This document shows positions 22,310 to 32,151 of a stretch of 64,000 nt of DNA, one piece after another. Numbering within the stretch: the first letter of the stretch is position 1; each line of letters opens with the position of its first letter. Under the pieces are notes generated by a model. The model had not been told where the DNA came from, searched no databases, and saw only the letters and a list, made by a program, of their open reading frames with translations. The position numbers and the translations under genes were made by a program. This stretch comes from Spiroplasma melliferum (GTDB taxonomy: Bacteria > Bacillota_I > Bacilli_A > Mycoplasmatales > Mycoplasmataceae), in contig CP029202.1 in assembly GCA_005222125.1 (NCBI GenBank), positions 930,001 to 994,000 on the forward strand, written 5' to 3'.

Positions 22310-22612
22310 TTAATCCACAACCTTTCGATCATCTTTTTTACCTTTAACAGAAATAATCTTTGCATTAACTCATGTTATAAAATCATTTTTGCTGAAAAAG
22401 GTTTGTGTCCCAAATTTAAAACTTTGCATTGTTGAATCAAAATTTAGTGTTTGATAATTAATGTGCGTTCACAAATAATTTCAAGTTTGTTCTTCTGACA
22501 TAAAGTATTTTTGATCACCATAATAATCAATCATATAAACATTAAAATCAACTCCTAGATAATCAGATAAAGTATTATTCAAGAATTGGTAATTTAAAGG
22601 TTGGAGTAACAT
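22310..22612 (-). pseudogene. Frameshifted C-terminal part of the repeat protein encoded at 22575-24437
   Basis: 100 codons in a different frame from the upstream gene, overlapping its end by 38 bp. It continues the same repeat pattern (YYGDQKYFMSEEQTWNYLW and FKFGTQTFFSKNDFITW). The only candidate start, ATG 22612, has no ribosome site. A single-base shift in 22590-22640 would fuse it to the upstream gene and give a protein of about 710 residues, about the length of the gene that follows. A programmed frameshift is possible, but I see no clear slippery site. Confidence 0.6.
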
Positions 22613-24437
22613 AGTATATTGAAGTACTATTATCAATTTTATATTCCATTGTTTTTAATGAAATAAAACTAAAAGTTTTACTTAATTCTCATATTCCACT
22701 AAAAATATTCATAATTGGTAGTGATTTGATAGTTAACTTTAATTTACTTAAAATTTTACCTGTTGAACTACTAATTGCTCTTTTTAAGTTCTCGTTTAGT
22801 TGATTACGACCACTTTGAATTTGTTTATCAGTAGTGTTATTACTCTGATACAAACTTTGAAATCCATCAGCAATTTTATTTGCTCCATCAACAACACTCA
22901 TTAGGTTATCAACAGATGATTGAATTTTTTGGACAATGTTTCACATTTTTTGATTACTACCACCATCTTCGAAAAAGGCACCTTGGTTTAAAAACATATT
23001 ATAAACATCATCAAAATAAATACCATTGTCAAGAAGCGCATTGGCTCCATCATCAGAATTCATTAAAACACTCATTGTATCTTTATTATTGTTTAAAATC
23101 TCCACAATAATTTCCTTAAAAGCATCACCTAATTTTGTTGCAGCATTATCAACGGTTGAAGCATATACTTTAGTATAAGTTATCATTCGTTTCATTCCTA
23201 CTAATAACTTATGAAAATCAGTAAAACTGTCATCATTAATATCATTTAAATTAATTGTTGCATCCTTTAAAGTATCTTTTGAAATATTTAGAATTTTAAT
23301 TATATTTTTTATATTATCAACTTTTTCTTCTAACACAATATTTTTCTCATTTAAATTTTCTAAATACTCTATAATGTTAAACTTCTCTCAATTAAATTTT
23401 TCAACTTTTTCTTCAAAGAGAATAGTATTAATACTATCAATTGTTCTAAATGCTAATGGAGCAAAGAAAATGGATGGTGTAAAAGAACTAACTTCTTTAA
23501 ATTTTAAACTTCCTGGTAAGGTTTGACTTGTTTCAACATATTTTGGACCAATAAAATAACTATTTAAAGTATTATTCCCCTTATCTTGGGAAATTCAATA
23601 AGAGTTTTTATCTGGATTAATAACTTCTTTTACATATTTATTAACAGTATATTCATCAATATTATTCATTACTGTTAAAAATTCTGAAAAGTTATAATCA
23701 GAAAAATATTGACCACGATATTCAAACCCATTTTTAAGATTACTACGTAATCAATTTTTAATTTCTTGTTCTGTTTGACAAATTGTTCCTTGTAAATAAC
23801 AAGTTGTTTTCCCAACTGACGAATCTTCTAGTTTTTTCTTAATAGAATTTTCATATAATTCTCTGGCTTCATATTCATTATAGCGAATTTGCCCTTCGAT
23901 ATTATATACTTTTTGATAATTATGAAATGTCCTTAATGCTTCATCTTTTGTTAAATATGCACTACCATCTTTCCCACGATAAACAGTAGTTGGGGTTTCA
24001 TATGAGGCACTTAAAACGTCACGTGATAATTCACCGCTACTATTAATTGTATATTCGCCTGGATTACGAATTGTTTTAACTTTTCTAATTGGAAAGCGTT
24101 GTTGAATATAATCATGTAATTTTGATTGGGTACTAAAAACTTGTCCTTCAAAAAGATAATTATTAGTGTTATAACCAAAACTTCGTTTTTGGGCACTACT
24201 CATTGCATACGCAACAGCTGCTTCTTTGGTACTAAAATACTTATCATCAAATTGATAATAATTTTGTACATTGTTATTTTGGAATCCTAAAAAACATCCT
24301 ATTATAATTCCAGTTGTACTTAATAATATAACACTAGAAATTAAACTGATAAAACGTTTCGTTTTTCAAAGTGAATTTTGTCCTACACCAAAAATTTTAT
24401 CAACAATTTCTGGTGCCGATAATTTCTTTTTTGCCAT
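22575..24437 (-). CDS. Membrane-anchored repeat protein, sarpin-like adhesin candidate (probably shortened by a frameshift)
   Basis: 620 residues. A cytoplasmic basic N terminus (about 28 residues) precedes one transmembrane segment (residues 30-50, ending in IIIGCFLGF). Then come several short units: YYQFDDKYFSTKEAAVAY, NYLFEGQVFSTQSKLHDYI, YRGKDGSAYLTKDEALRTF, YLQGTICQTEQEIKNWL and FEYRGQYFSDYNFSEFL. Residues 320-540 are helical and heptad-like (LEEKVDNIKNIIKILNIS), suggesting a stalk. The frame ends at TAA 22575 in mid-domain, and the next frame carries on the same pattern. It is the second gene of the operon, 20 bp after the lipoprotein gene. Confidence 0.6.
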
Positions 24438-24457
24438 AATACATTTTTTTCCTTTTC

Positions 24458-25537
24458 TTACTCAACGTATTTAATTTTTAAAACTAATTGTTCATCAATT
24501 GTCATATCTGAAGTAATATTTCCCATTTTTAATGTTGTTTTAACATTAATAATCAACATATCCTTGTCATATGTTCGATCTAACCCATAAACATAATTCA
24601 TCGCTGTATTATCTTGTATTTCCGAAGTTAAAACCGCTTTAACTAATAATATATCAATATCAAGGTCATCAAAAACTGTTGGCATCGATTTAAAAAGATG
24701 TTGAATTTTATAATCTTCTAAAATATTTTTCTTTAAGTTTTTTAATATTTTATCTTTATTTAAATTAAAAATATTAGAATTATCACGAATTTCTTTTACT
24801 AAATTTTCCGACGGAAAATCTAATTTACTAAAGTCAACATAAGGAAGTCATTGAGACATAATTAAAAACTTACGATAGTCGGCATCAAAAACTTTGATTA
24901 CAGAAGGATCATTTAACATTTTTGATAAATAATTTAACCTTCTCTTATCATATTGAATAAAGTTTTTTTGATTAAATGACAGTTGATTCTGACTATTGTT
25001 TCCCAAAATTTTATATTGGCCAAATATGTCTCTACCATAAAACCTAATCATTCCCGTCCTATTATAAGGAAGTAAAATATTGTTATCAAATAAATCTTGA
25101 AATGGAATATCTTGTAACTGCTGTAAATTATAACTCACATCATAATTAAATATTACATTTTGTTGACTTCTAATAGCTTTTCTAATATTCATTGAATCCT
25201 CTAAAATAAAAGATGCAAAAAGTGAGAAATTAGGATAATGTTTCATTAAATTAGGAATATCCTTTAATAATTGTTGAAATACTAAATAAGTAATTAATTT
25301 ATTTAAAAAATTTCAAGTAGAATACATAAAAGTTTTAGTTCATGTTTCAATATTTTCCTTTGACTGCGAATAATCCGTAATTCAACCATTATCAAAAATA
25401 ATTCTATTCTGTAATGATTTTTTAATTTCATCATGAATTGTTAATTCCTTTTGTTTTGGTATGACACAACTAATAACTGGCAATGCACTTGTACTTGTTA
25501 ACATTACCATCCCTAAAATCCGTAAGAATTTCTTCAT
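24458..25537 (-). CDS. Lipoprotein, first gene of the surface-protein operon
   Basis: 359 residues. A prolipoprotein signal peptide (MKKFLRILGMVMLTSTSALP, lipobox VISC, Cys24) anchors the mature protein to the outer face of the membrane. The rest has no motif I recognise. It contains a DIFGQYKILGNNSQNQLSF segment resembling the beta part of the units in the downstream proteins. Several TGA Trp codons are used. Its order with the downstream repeat proteins suggests one surface complex. Confidence 0.7.
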
Positions 25538-26038
25538 TAATTAATATATCCTTTCATATAATTATTAATTATTTAATTGACATTATTTAACTTTAAATTT
25601 TAATACGTTAATATTACAATAAAAATATTTTTAATACAGATTGATATTTTGATATTTTATTTAAATCTAATCTTTATTTTTTTATTTTCCATTAAAGATT
25701 ATTTTTTAAAAGTATCAAATGGACCAATGCCATTATAACATAGTTTTTAAAATTGTAAAAAATATTTAAGTAATAATCAACCAAAAAAATTTTAAAACTC
25801 ACTTTATTTTTTCATACATTTTAAGCATACTTATAATTTCCTCACAAACAAATATAACTATTTTTTACTAATTACCATCAGTTTACATATTTCCATAATT
25901 AGCACATTTTGCTAACTTATGTTATGCACCACTATTATCTTTGATAAAAAACATAGCATGTATTTTTAATAATCTACAATAAAATATTACACTAATGAAT
26001 AATTCATCAATATCTAATAAGTAATTATTAGCGAAAAA
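25538..26038. other. Intergenic spacer, promoter region of the surface-protein operon
   Basis: About 500 bp, strongly AT-rich, between the start of the lipoprotein gene and the end of the spiralin-domain gene (both minus strand). I see no ORF with a ribosome site, no strong hairpin and no RNA gene. Confidence 0.5.
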
Positions 26039-27934
26039 TTATTCTTTTTCAATTGCAAAATAACTACCAATTGTATTTGTTATTATTGTTCATCCATGAC
26101 TATAATTATCTTCAAAATGACTATTTATACTTCAAAAATTATTAAAGACAGTTTTAATTAATACATTAATATCTTCATCTGTAATTGCTCCCCTTCAACC
26201 ACTATGGTCTTCTTTATGAAAATTAGCAATTTTAATTTTTACTTGTCTTTGAAATTCTTTATAGTTATTTGAATTTGCTTTATAAATTTGTTTAATTTTA
26301 TTTCATTTATAATAACTAATGTCTAATTTTAATTGATCATGTGCTAAAAATTTATAGTATTTTTCAATTTCATCATATTGATTATGTGATTCATGCTTAG
26401 TTGGTGCTGTATTATTAGGACTTAATCATCAAACTAAAAATGATGTTCCAGCCATTATTAAGCCACCAATAACAATTGAAAGTCCTAATGTTTCTGGTGC
26501 TAAACTAGCACTAACTGCTGCTTCTGTCCCTAGTATTGTTCCTTCTCCAAGTGCAGTTGCTGCTGCTTCTGTCCCCAGTATTGTTCCTTCTCCAAGTGCA
26601 GTTGCTGCTGCTTCTGTCCCCAGTATTGTTCCTTCTCCAAGTGCAGTCGCTCCTCCCTCTGTTTCTATTTCTGCTGTTAAAGTTTCAACAGCTGTTAATT
26701 CACCTGTTGATGATGACAATAATGATGTTAACTCCATTGAATCAGCAGTTTCGGTTATAGTACTAATTTGTCTTGAGAAAATATTACTAAAACCATTGCT
26801 AAGAAAAGATTGGATATTTTTAATAGCACTTCCGAAAGCATTCATTGGTGATACTCCAACCATTTTGGAAATTCCTAACATTCCAGCACCAGATATTCCA
26901 CTAGAAGTAAGACCTAACCCAATATTTTTTAATTTATTTTTAAAATTGGCTTTATCATTTTCAGATAATGTTTGATAATAATCATTTATCTCATCTAACT
27001 TATTTTGCTTAGATTGTTTTGAAAGATTATTAAACTTGTTAATCATATCTTTAACTTTACGATTAGCATTTGCATTGGAATCATTATCTGGTTCATTTTC
27101 ATCAGTCTTATTAGAATTTTGTTTATCTTTAGCATTTAAAGTAAATGTTACTTGTAAACTCCCAGTATATCTTGAATTTTGATTAGATGTTATCATTGCT
27201 GAACTTAATGTTATATCTGTAATAGAAATTTGATTCAAATCTAATGTTGGATTTAATTCACGTAAATGATTTGAAATTGTTGTTGGTAAATTATCTGGTA
27301 ATTCTCCTAAAACTGTCTGTACCAAAAAATTACTTAAATTTCGCGGTTTTTGAACTGGCGATAAAAGTTTATTTTGTTTCCTTCTTTCACTTTTAGGTAA
27401 AACTGTTGCATAAATTGGTTCTTTAGATTGGTTTTTACTATTTTCTTTTTCATTATTTGATCTTATTGTTGAATTTGGAATTTCATTTGATGTAATTTCT
27501 CCACCAGGAATCTCATTTGATGTAATTTCTATTGTTGGAATTGTTGGAGCAGGTCGATGAGGTTCTAATCTTGTATGAGAATTATAAAAGATTGAATTAC
27601 CAATTCTTCCTTCTGAAGAAATATTAAAACTTACAACAACAAAATTATTATTAGTAGTATTATCGGGAGCATCTGCAAAAATAATTCGAGCTCATCTATT
27701 ATTATAGACTTGTGCAACTCTTAGTTCATTGACTCTTAATCCCGGATTTAAAGCAACAATTGCATGCAAAATGTCATCTTCAGCACTACTAATAATATTA
27801 CCTAAATCAACAACTTTGATTAAATCACTTAAATTTTTTGTTTTTTGTGATTGATATGGATTAACAGCAAGGACATTTGGAAAACTTATACCACTAATTG
27901 TTAATACAGTTAATAAACTAAATAATTTTTTCAT
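26039..27934 (-). CDS. Spiralin-domain surface protein with a hydrophobic tandem repeat
   Basis: 631 residues. A signal peptide (residues 1-23, ending NVLA) has no lipobox Cys. Two spiralin-like modules follow: LSDLIKVVDLGNI with LNPGLRVNEL and VAQVYNNRWARI (about residues 35-90), and VLGELPDNLPTTI with LNPTLDLNQISITDI and YTGSLQVTF (about 203-265), matching the spiralin pattern of DLG..., NP.L....L.VTDI and Y.GS..VTF. A low-complexity Asn/Lys linker follows. A small-residue hydrophobic region then contains three copies of ATALGEGTILGTEAA, a transmembrane segment (LGLSIVIGGLIMAGTSFLVWWL, about residues 487-508) and a 120-residue polar C-terminal domain. The spiralin assignment is my family inference. 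Confidence 0.7.
26517..26651. repeat. Three tandem 45-bp repeats inside the spiralin-domain gene
   Basis: Units at 26517-26561, 26562-26606 and 26607-26651 are near-identical at the DNA level (one C/T difference in unit 1, one T/C at the end of unit 3) and encode the 15-residue ATALGEGTILGTEAA unit. Identity at synonymous sites points to recent expansion and probable length variation. Confidence 0.9.
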
Positions 27935-28057
27935 ATTGTTTCTCCTTTTTTATATAAAATTTTAATCAAAATTTTTTACTCAATTAACGTAATACCTCAT
28001 AATTTGAGTATAAAATACTTAAATTATTTTAAAAGCAAAAAAATAAAAGAAGTGATT

Positions 28058-28106
28058 TTATCAAATTATTTGTAAATTACTAAAAATAATTTACAAATAA
28101 TTTGAT
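28058..28106. repeat. 21-bp inverted repeat, copy 1 of a shared palindrome
   Basis: Arms 28058-28078 and 28086-28106 (TATCAAATTATTTGTAAATTA and complement) are perfect around a 7-base loop. It lies 124 bp upstream of the spiralin-domain gene start. Nearly the same palindrome occurs at 57219-57271, 96 bp upstream of another secreted-protein start. Confidence 0.7.
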
Positions 28107-28118
28107 AATAAAAAAAAA

Positions 28119-28145
28119 AACTTCAAATAAATATTTTATTTGAAG
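28119..28145. terminator. Intrinsic terminator of the murQ operon
   Basis: ACTTCAAATAAA / TTTATTTGAAGT with a TAT loop, A-run on one side and T-run on the other, so it is active in either direction. It lies 30 bp past the murQ stop. Confidence 0.8.
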
Positions 28146-28174
28146 TTTTTTTAAAAATTATTTAATAACTTTTA

Positions 28175-29080
28175 TTATTCATTAATTATTTTACTAACTA
28201 AATTATCATATTTAGTTAGTAATGTCTGACTTTCAACATAAGAAACATTTTTTAAAATCATTACAATTGCATTTTTACAAGCATAATTCGCTGCTGTTAA
28301 TGCCTGCGCAATAACCTCATCACTAGCATTTGTAACAGCTTTAACAATTTCTGCTGTTCGTACTTTTAATTTTTCATTAGTTGCAACTAAATCAACCATT
28401 AAATTTTGATATACTTTTCCTAATTTAACCATTAATGTTGTTGAAATCATATTGCATACTAATTTTGTTGCTGTTCCCGCTTTCATTCTAGTACTGCCAG
28501 TAATAACTTCTGGTCCTGTTTCAATTGCAATTACTTCATCAGCAATTGCTATCATTTCCGAGTTTTTTGTCATACACAAACCAACTGATAATGCACCAAT
28601 TGTTTTAGCATATTTTAATCCTGCTAAAACATAGGGTGTTCGCCCAGAAGCACCAATCCCAATTACAGTATCTAATAACGGTTGTAAATTTAATTTCTTT
28701 AAGTCATTTACCGCTAAATCTTGGTCATCTTCCGCACCTTCCGCTGGTGTGCGAATAGCACTATCACCACCGGCAATAATCCCAACAATACGGTCAGCAT
28801 CAAGTCCATACGTTGGTAACATCTCTGATGCATCAAGAATCCCAATTCGTCCCGATGATCCTGCTCCCATATAAATTAATCGACCCCCTTGGTTAAAACG
28901 CGGAAAAATTAAATCAATTACTTTAGTAATAACGGGTATTTTTGCTTGCACTGCTTGCGCAATTTTTGCATCTTCATTATTAATAATTGTTAAAATACCC
29001 TTTGTATCTGTTTGATCAATATGAGTACTATTTGGATTACGTTGTTCTGTGTCTATTTTTGACAAATTAATTTTATTCAT
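28175..29080 (-). CDS. murQ: N-acetylmuramic acid 6-phosphate etherase
   Basis: 301 residues, normal family length. Cytoplasmic SIS-domain lyase that cleaves MurNAc-6-P to GlcNAc-6-P and D-lactate. Signatures: TEQRNPNSTHID at the N terminus, the sugar-phosphate loop GAGSSGRIGILDASE (Glu86), GAEDD (Glu117), which match the two catalytic glutamates of the E. coli enzyme, and ITGSTRMKAGTATK. No internal TGA is used. It follows the MurNAc-type PTS gene and an RpiR regulator. D-lactate and GlcNAc-6-P could feed glycolysis in this wall-less organism. Confidence 0.95.
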   Translation of the reverse strand: MNKINLSKIDTEQRNPNSTHIDQTDTKGILTIINNEDAKIAQAVQAKIPVITKVIDLIFPRFNQGGRLIYMGAGSSGRIGILDASEMLPTYGLDADRIVGIIAGGDSAIRTPAEGAEDDQDLAVNDLKKLNLQPLLDTVIGIGASGRTPYVLAGLKYAKTIGALSVGLCMTKNSEMIAIADEVIAIETGPEVITGSTRMKAGTATKLVCNMISTTLMVKLGKVYQNLMVDLVATNEKLKVRTAEIVKAVTNASDEVIAQALTAANYACKNAIVMILKNVSYVESQTLLTKYDNLVSKIINE

Positions 29081-29107
29081 AACATCCTTCTTTCTTTTAA
29101 AATAATT

Positions 29108-30832
29108 TTATTCAACTTTAACATGGGCAATTTTTTGCCGTTTGGCTTTTGGTAATTTATAATATGCAACTGTTCAATAAATAAAAATACCAATGATTGT
29201 AAGAAATGCCAATGTTCATAAGATTTTTTGATATAGTTTATATTTACCATTTTTTTGGTATAACTCTTTCATATCATTTCCACCCGCTTTAACAATTCGC
29301 GAGTATCCAAACATTGTAACAAGTCATCCTGCTAAAACTGCAATGACACATCCTATAAGATAAATCCCCACTGCTAATGGAACATTACCAGTATCAGTTG
29401 TCATCATAAAGGTTGCTAAAATCCCTGAAGGACCAAACATTGCATTTAAACCAAAAGTAACATGTCCTCACATGTACACTGCGCCAATAAATAAGCCACC
29501 AAAACCTGCTCCAATTGAACTAGTAACAAATGGACGAATTCGTGGTAAAGTTACCCCATAAATCATTGGTTCTCCAATGCCAAAAATTGCTGGAATTAAG
29601 GCCCCTTGAATTTGCCGACGCAATAAGCTGCCTTTTGCTGCCATAATTCATAAAGCAATCCCAGTACCAACTTGTGCCATTCCTGCCATTCCTAAAATTG
29701 GGAATAAACCATTAACTCCTGTTTGTTCAATTAAAATTCCGTAAATTGGAACAAATCCTTGGTGAATTCCAAAAGCAACTGCCATTAAGAAAATTGCGGC
29801 TAAAACAAAGGCACCAAAAGGATTAGTGTATAAATGAGCAAAGAATCATGCTACCGCTTGATATAAATAACCTGAAATAGGAATTAATAAAAAGATATTT
29901 AATAATAATAGGCCAAATAATACTAATGTTGGAGTGCCAATTGTATCTAACACTCCTGGCATAAATTTACGAACACCACGTTCCATTCATAAAGCAGCTG
30001 TTGCCGTTAATAAGGCCCCTAAAATATTTCCTGACGGATATCCAAATACTAATTTACCACTTGCATCTAATGCTGGACGAAAACCAACTGTTAACCAATT
30101 TGTTAGTGGATTAGTAATATTAATCCCTAAATAATTAACATGATTAGCATCACCAACAACTAGCATTGGAATTACACTACTTACAAAAACTGGAGAATAA
30201 ATTGCTGCAGTCATTGCCCCTAAGACACCACTGCCTCCTCAAACTTCACAAGTTCGTCATCCAACAATAATGATAAAAGCATTTTTTCAAATTTCTAGAA
30301 TTAAATTTAATGCCTTAAATCAAGATACGGCAGCAGCTGGAGCATGACTAGTGTCCATTGTTCCACCATATGCAGATTGCATAATCCCAGCAATCCCGGA
30401 TAAAATCCCCGCCCCAATGAAACCAATAATCATTGGTGAAAAGATTTTTGAGAATTTAGTAAAAAAAGTTTGTACTCTATTTTGCTTTCCTTTCATTTCG
30501 CCTTTTACAGCTTGGGCTGCTTGTGCAGCACTAACAAATTCATCCGTACCACCATTTTCATTATACGCAGTTTTATCAACATTAACTAATTTTCCAAAAG
30601 CTTGTGTGACATTTGCAACAAAGCCTGGTCCCAACACAATTTGTAATTCTGTTGGTGATGGTCTTAAAACACCCATTACATTTGGTGTTGCTTTTAATTT
30701 TTCCAAATCTATCTCTGCTGTTGGTTTTAAATTAAGACGCAGTCTCGTTAAACAATTGGTATATGATACAACATTATCCGCTTTGACAATTTCAACAATA
30801 TCTTTTGCTGTCTGTTTCGGATCTTTTGCCAT
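29108..30832 (-). CDS. murP: PTS EIIBC transporter, probably MurNAc-specific
   Basis: 574 residues. EIIB domain first (residues 1-90) with the phosphorylated Cys in [11 protein letters not shown], then a linker and an EIIC domain with about ten transmembrane segments ([44 protein letters not shown]). There is no EIIA domain, as in MurP, which borrows EIIA from another system. The neighbour murQ supports MurNAc as substrate; a related sugar (sucrose/trehalose family) cannot be excluded from sequence alone. Several TGA Trp codons are present. Start ATG 30832 follows GTGAGGAAAATGAA. Confidence 0.85.
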
Positions 30833-30906
30833 TTCATTTTCCTCACTTTCAATAAACATATATCTATTTTTTTGCTACCTATGTATATGATAAAAGAAAG
30901 TGCAAT

Positions 30907-30937
30907 AATTACAAGGTAAAATACTTAATCTGTAATT
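30907..30937. promoter_or_regulatory. Operator-like dyad between murP and the RpiR regulator gene
   Basis: AATTACA (30907-30913) and TGTAATT (30931-30937), perfect 7-bp arms 17 bp apart, in the 126-bp gap just before murP. This is a plausible site for the SIS-domain regulator encoded directly upstream. Confidence 0.4.
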
Positions 30938-30958
30938 TCATCTCAAAATTTGGAAATT

Positions 30959-31795
30959 TTAAAATTTTGGTACTAATGTTTTTTCTAACATAACACGATA
31001 ATACTCTAAATCAGTTGCTAACAAAGAAAAATAAATCATATCTAACGCAAATAATAATGCAAAGCGACTAGTTGTTGAAATTAAACGTTCAATTGATTCA
31101 TTACTACTAATTGTAATTTCATAATCTGCTAGATTAGATAAAGTATTATTTGATTGTCGACAAACAATTGCAATTGGAGTATGATTTTGATGACAAATTT
31201 TTGCTAATTTAATTAAATCTAATGTTTCACCTGAATACGAAACAAAAAAGGCTAAATCACCTTCATTTAATTGTTGCGCTAAAAAATACCCGTTATGAAA
31301 ATCATTAATTGCAATAATATTAAACCCAATTCGTAATAATTTTTCTTGAAAATCCTTCGCAACATTATAAGTTCCTACAATTGCAAAAACAACAATCCGA
31401 CGTGCTGCTTTAAAATGTTTAATAACATTAGCAATAATACCCTTCTGATTTAATGTTAACCGAAATGTATCATGTAAACTACGAATAATATTATTATATG
31501 TATTGAACATTAAACTATTATTAGTTTCACCAACCATAATACTTTCTTCACCAGCAAGGTTATGGTTAAAATATTTAATAATATGAATTAATTCTTTATA
31601 TCCGTCTAAATTTAAATATTTAGTAAAACGATTAATAGTAGCAATTGATGTATAAGTACATTCAGCCATTTCTTTAATAGTAATTTCAGGAACAATCATT
31701 AAATTTTGTAAAATATATTTTGCAATAAAAGAAAAGCGGTGGTCAGGATCTATACTAATCTCTTTAATTTTACGAATAATTTCATTTTCAGTCAT
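30959..31795 (-). CDS. RpiR/MurR-family transcriptional regulator
   Basis: 278 residues. N-terminal RpiR helix-turn-helix (EMAECTYTSIATINRFTKYLNL, about residues 42-63) and C-terminal SIS sugar-phosphate-binding domain (IVVFAIVGTYNVAKDF and VSYSGETLDLIKLAK). It probably senses MurNAc-6-P and controls murP-murQ, by analogy to MurR. AAGGAGTTGATGTAAT is its ribosome site, inside the end of the small gene that precedes it. In order with murP and murQ it forms a complete regulator-transporter-enzyme cluster. Confidence 0.9.
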   Translation of the reverse strand: MTENEIIRKIKEISIDPDHRFSFIAKYILQNLMIVPEITIKEMAECTYTSIATINRFTKYLNLDGYKELIHIIKYFNHNLAGEESIMVGETNNSLMFNTYNNIIRSLHDTFRLTLNQKGIIANVIKHFKAARRIVVFAIVGTYNVAKDFQEKLLRIGFNIIAINDFHNGYFLAQQLNEGDLAFFVSYSGETLDLIKLAKICHQNHTPIAIVCRQSNNTLSNLADYEITISSNESIERLISTTSRFALLFALDMIYFSLLATDLEYYRVMLEKTLVPKF

Positions 31796-31796
31796 A

Positions 31797-32012
31797 TTAC
31801 ATCAACTCCTTATTTTTTTTCTTATTATGTCGTTCCATAACAAGTCACATAATCATTATCACAAAAAAGCCCAGACCAGCAATTTATAATAAAACAATGG
31901 CTGGAATTAACAATTTTAAAAAATAACATAATAAACCAATTAAAGCTAATAAAGTCATTCCTAATAAACTACCATTAATTATTCACTTTTGTTTTGTTGT
32001 AAAATTAAACAT
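31797..32012 (-). pseudogene. Small membrane-protein gene with an in-frame TAA
   Basis: 72 codons from ATG 32012 (site CGAGGGTTTG) to TAA 31797, interrupted by TAA at 31884-31886 after 42 codons. On both sides the frame encodes transmembrane segments (MTLLALIGLLCYFLKLLIPAI, then GLGFFVIMIMWLVMERH followed by a basic tail), so the original was a two-span protein of about 71 residues. A point mutation or readthrough could explain it; the first 42 residues may still be made. Confidence 0.6.
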
Positions 32013-32114
32013 TTCAAACCCTCGTTAAAAAGAAAACATCTTATTTAAAATAAGTTCTTTCTATTAACTATACGCTATTTTTACTGTTTTTAAAACCTAT
32101 TAATGGATTAAAAT

Positions 32115-32141
32115 AAAACTATGGTTTTAAACCATAGTTTT
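32115..32141 (-). terminator. Intrinsic terminator of the FtsX-lipoprotein operon
   Basis: AAAACTATGGTTT / AAACCATAGTTTT with a single-base centre and T-runs on both strands, 10 bp past the permease stop. Confidence 0.8.
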
Positions 32142-32151
32142 TTAAATAATG

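Noticed and set aside
26517-26651. CRISPR-like direct repeats
   Set aside because: The 45-bp units are adjacent without spacers and lie in a coding frame.
26536-26760. 74-codon frame on the plus strand over the 45-bp repeat
   Set aside because: Shadow of the spiralin-domain gene; Leu-rich only because of the repeat.
30351-30890. 179-codon plus-strand frame opposite murP
   Set aside because: Opposes the well-supported EIIBC gene; no ribosome site.
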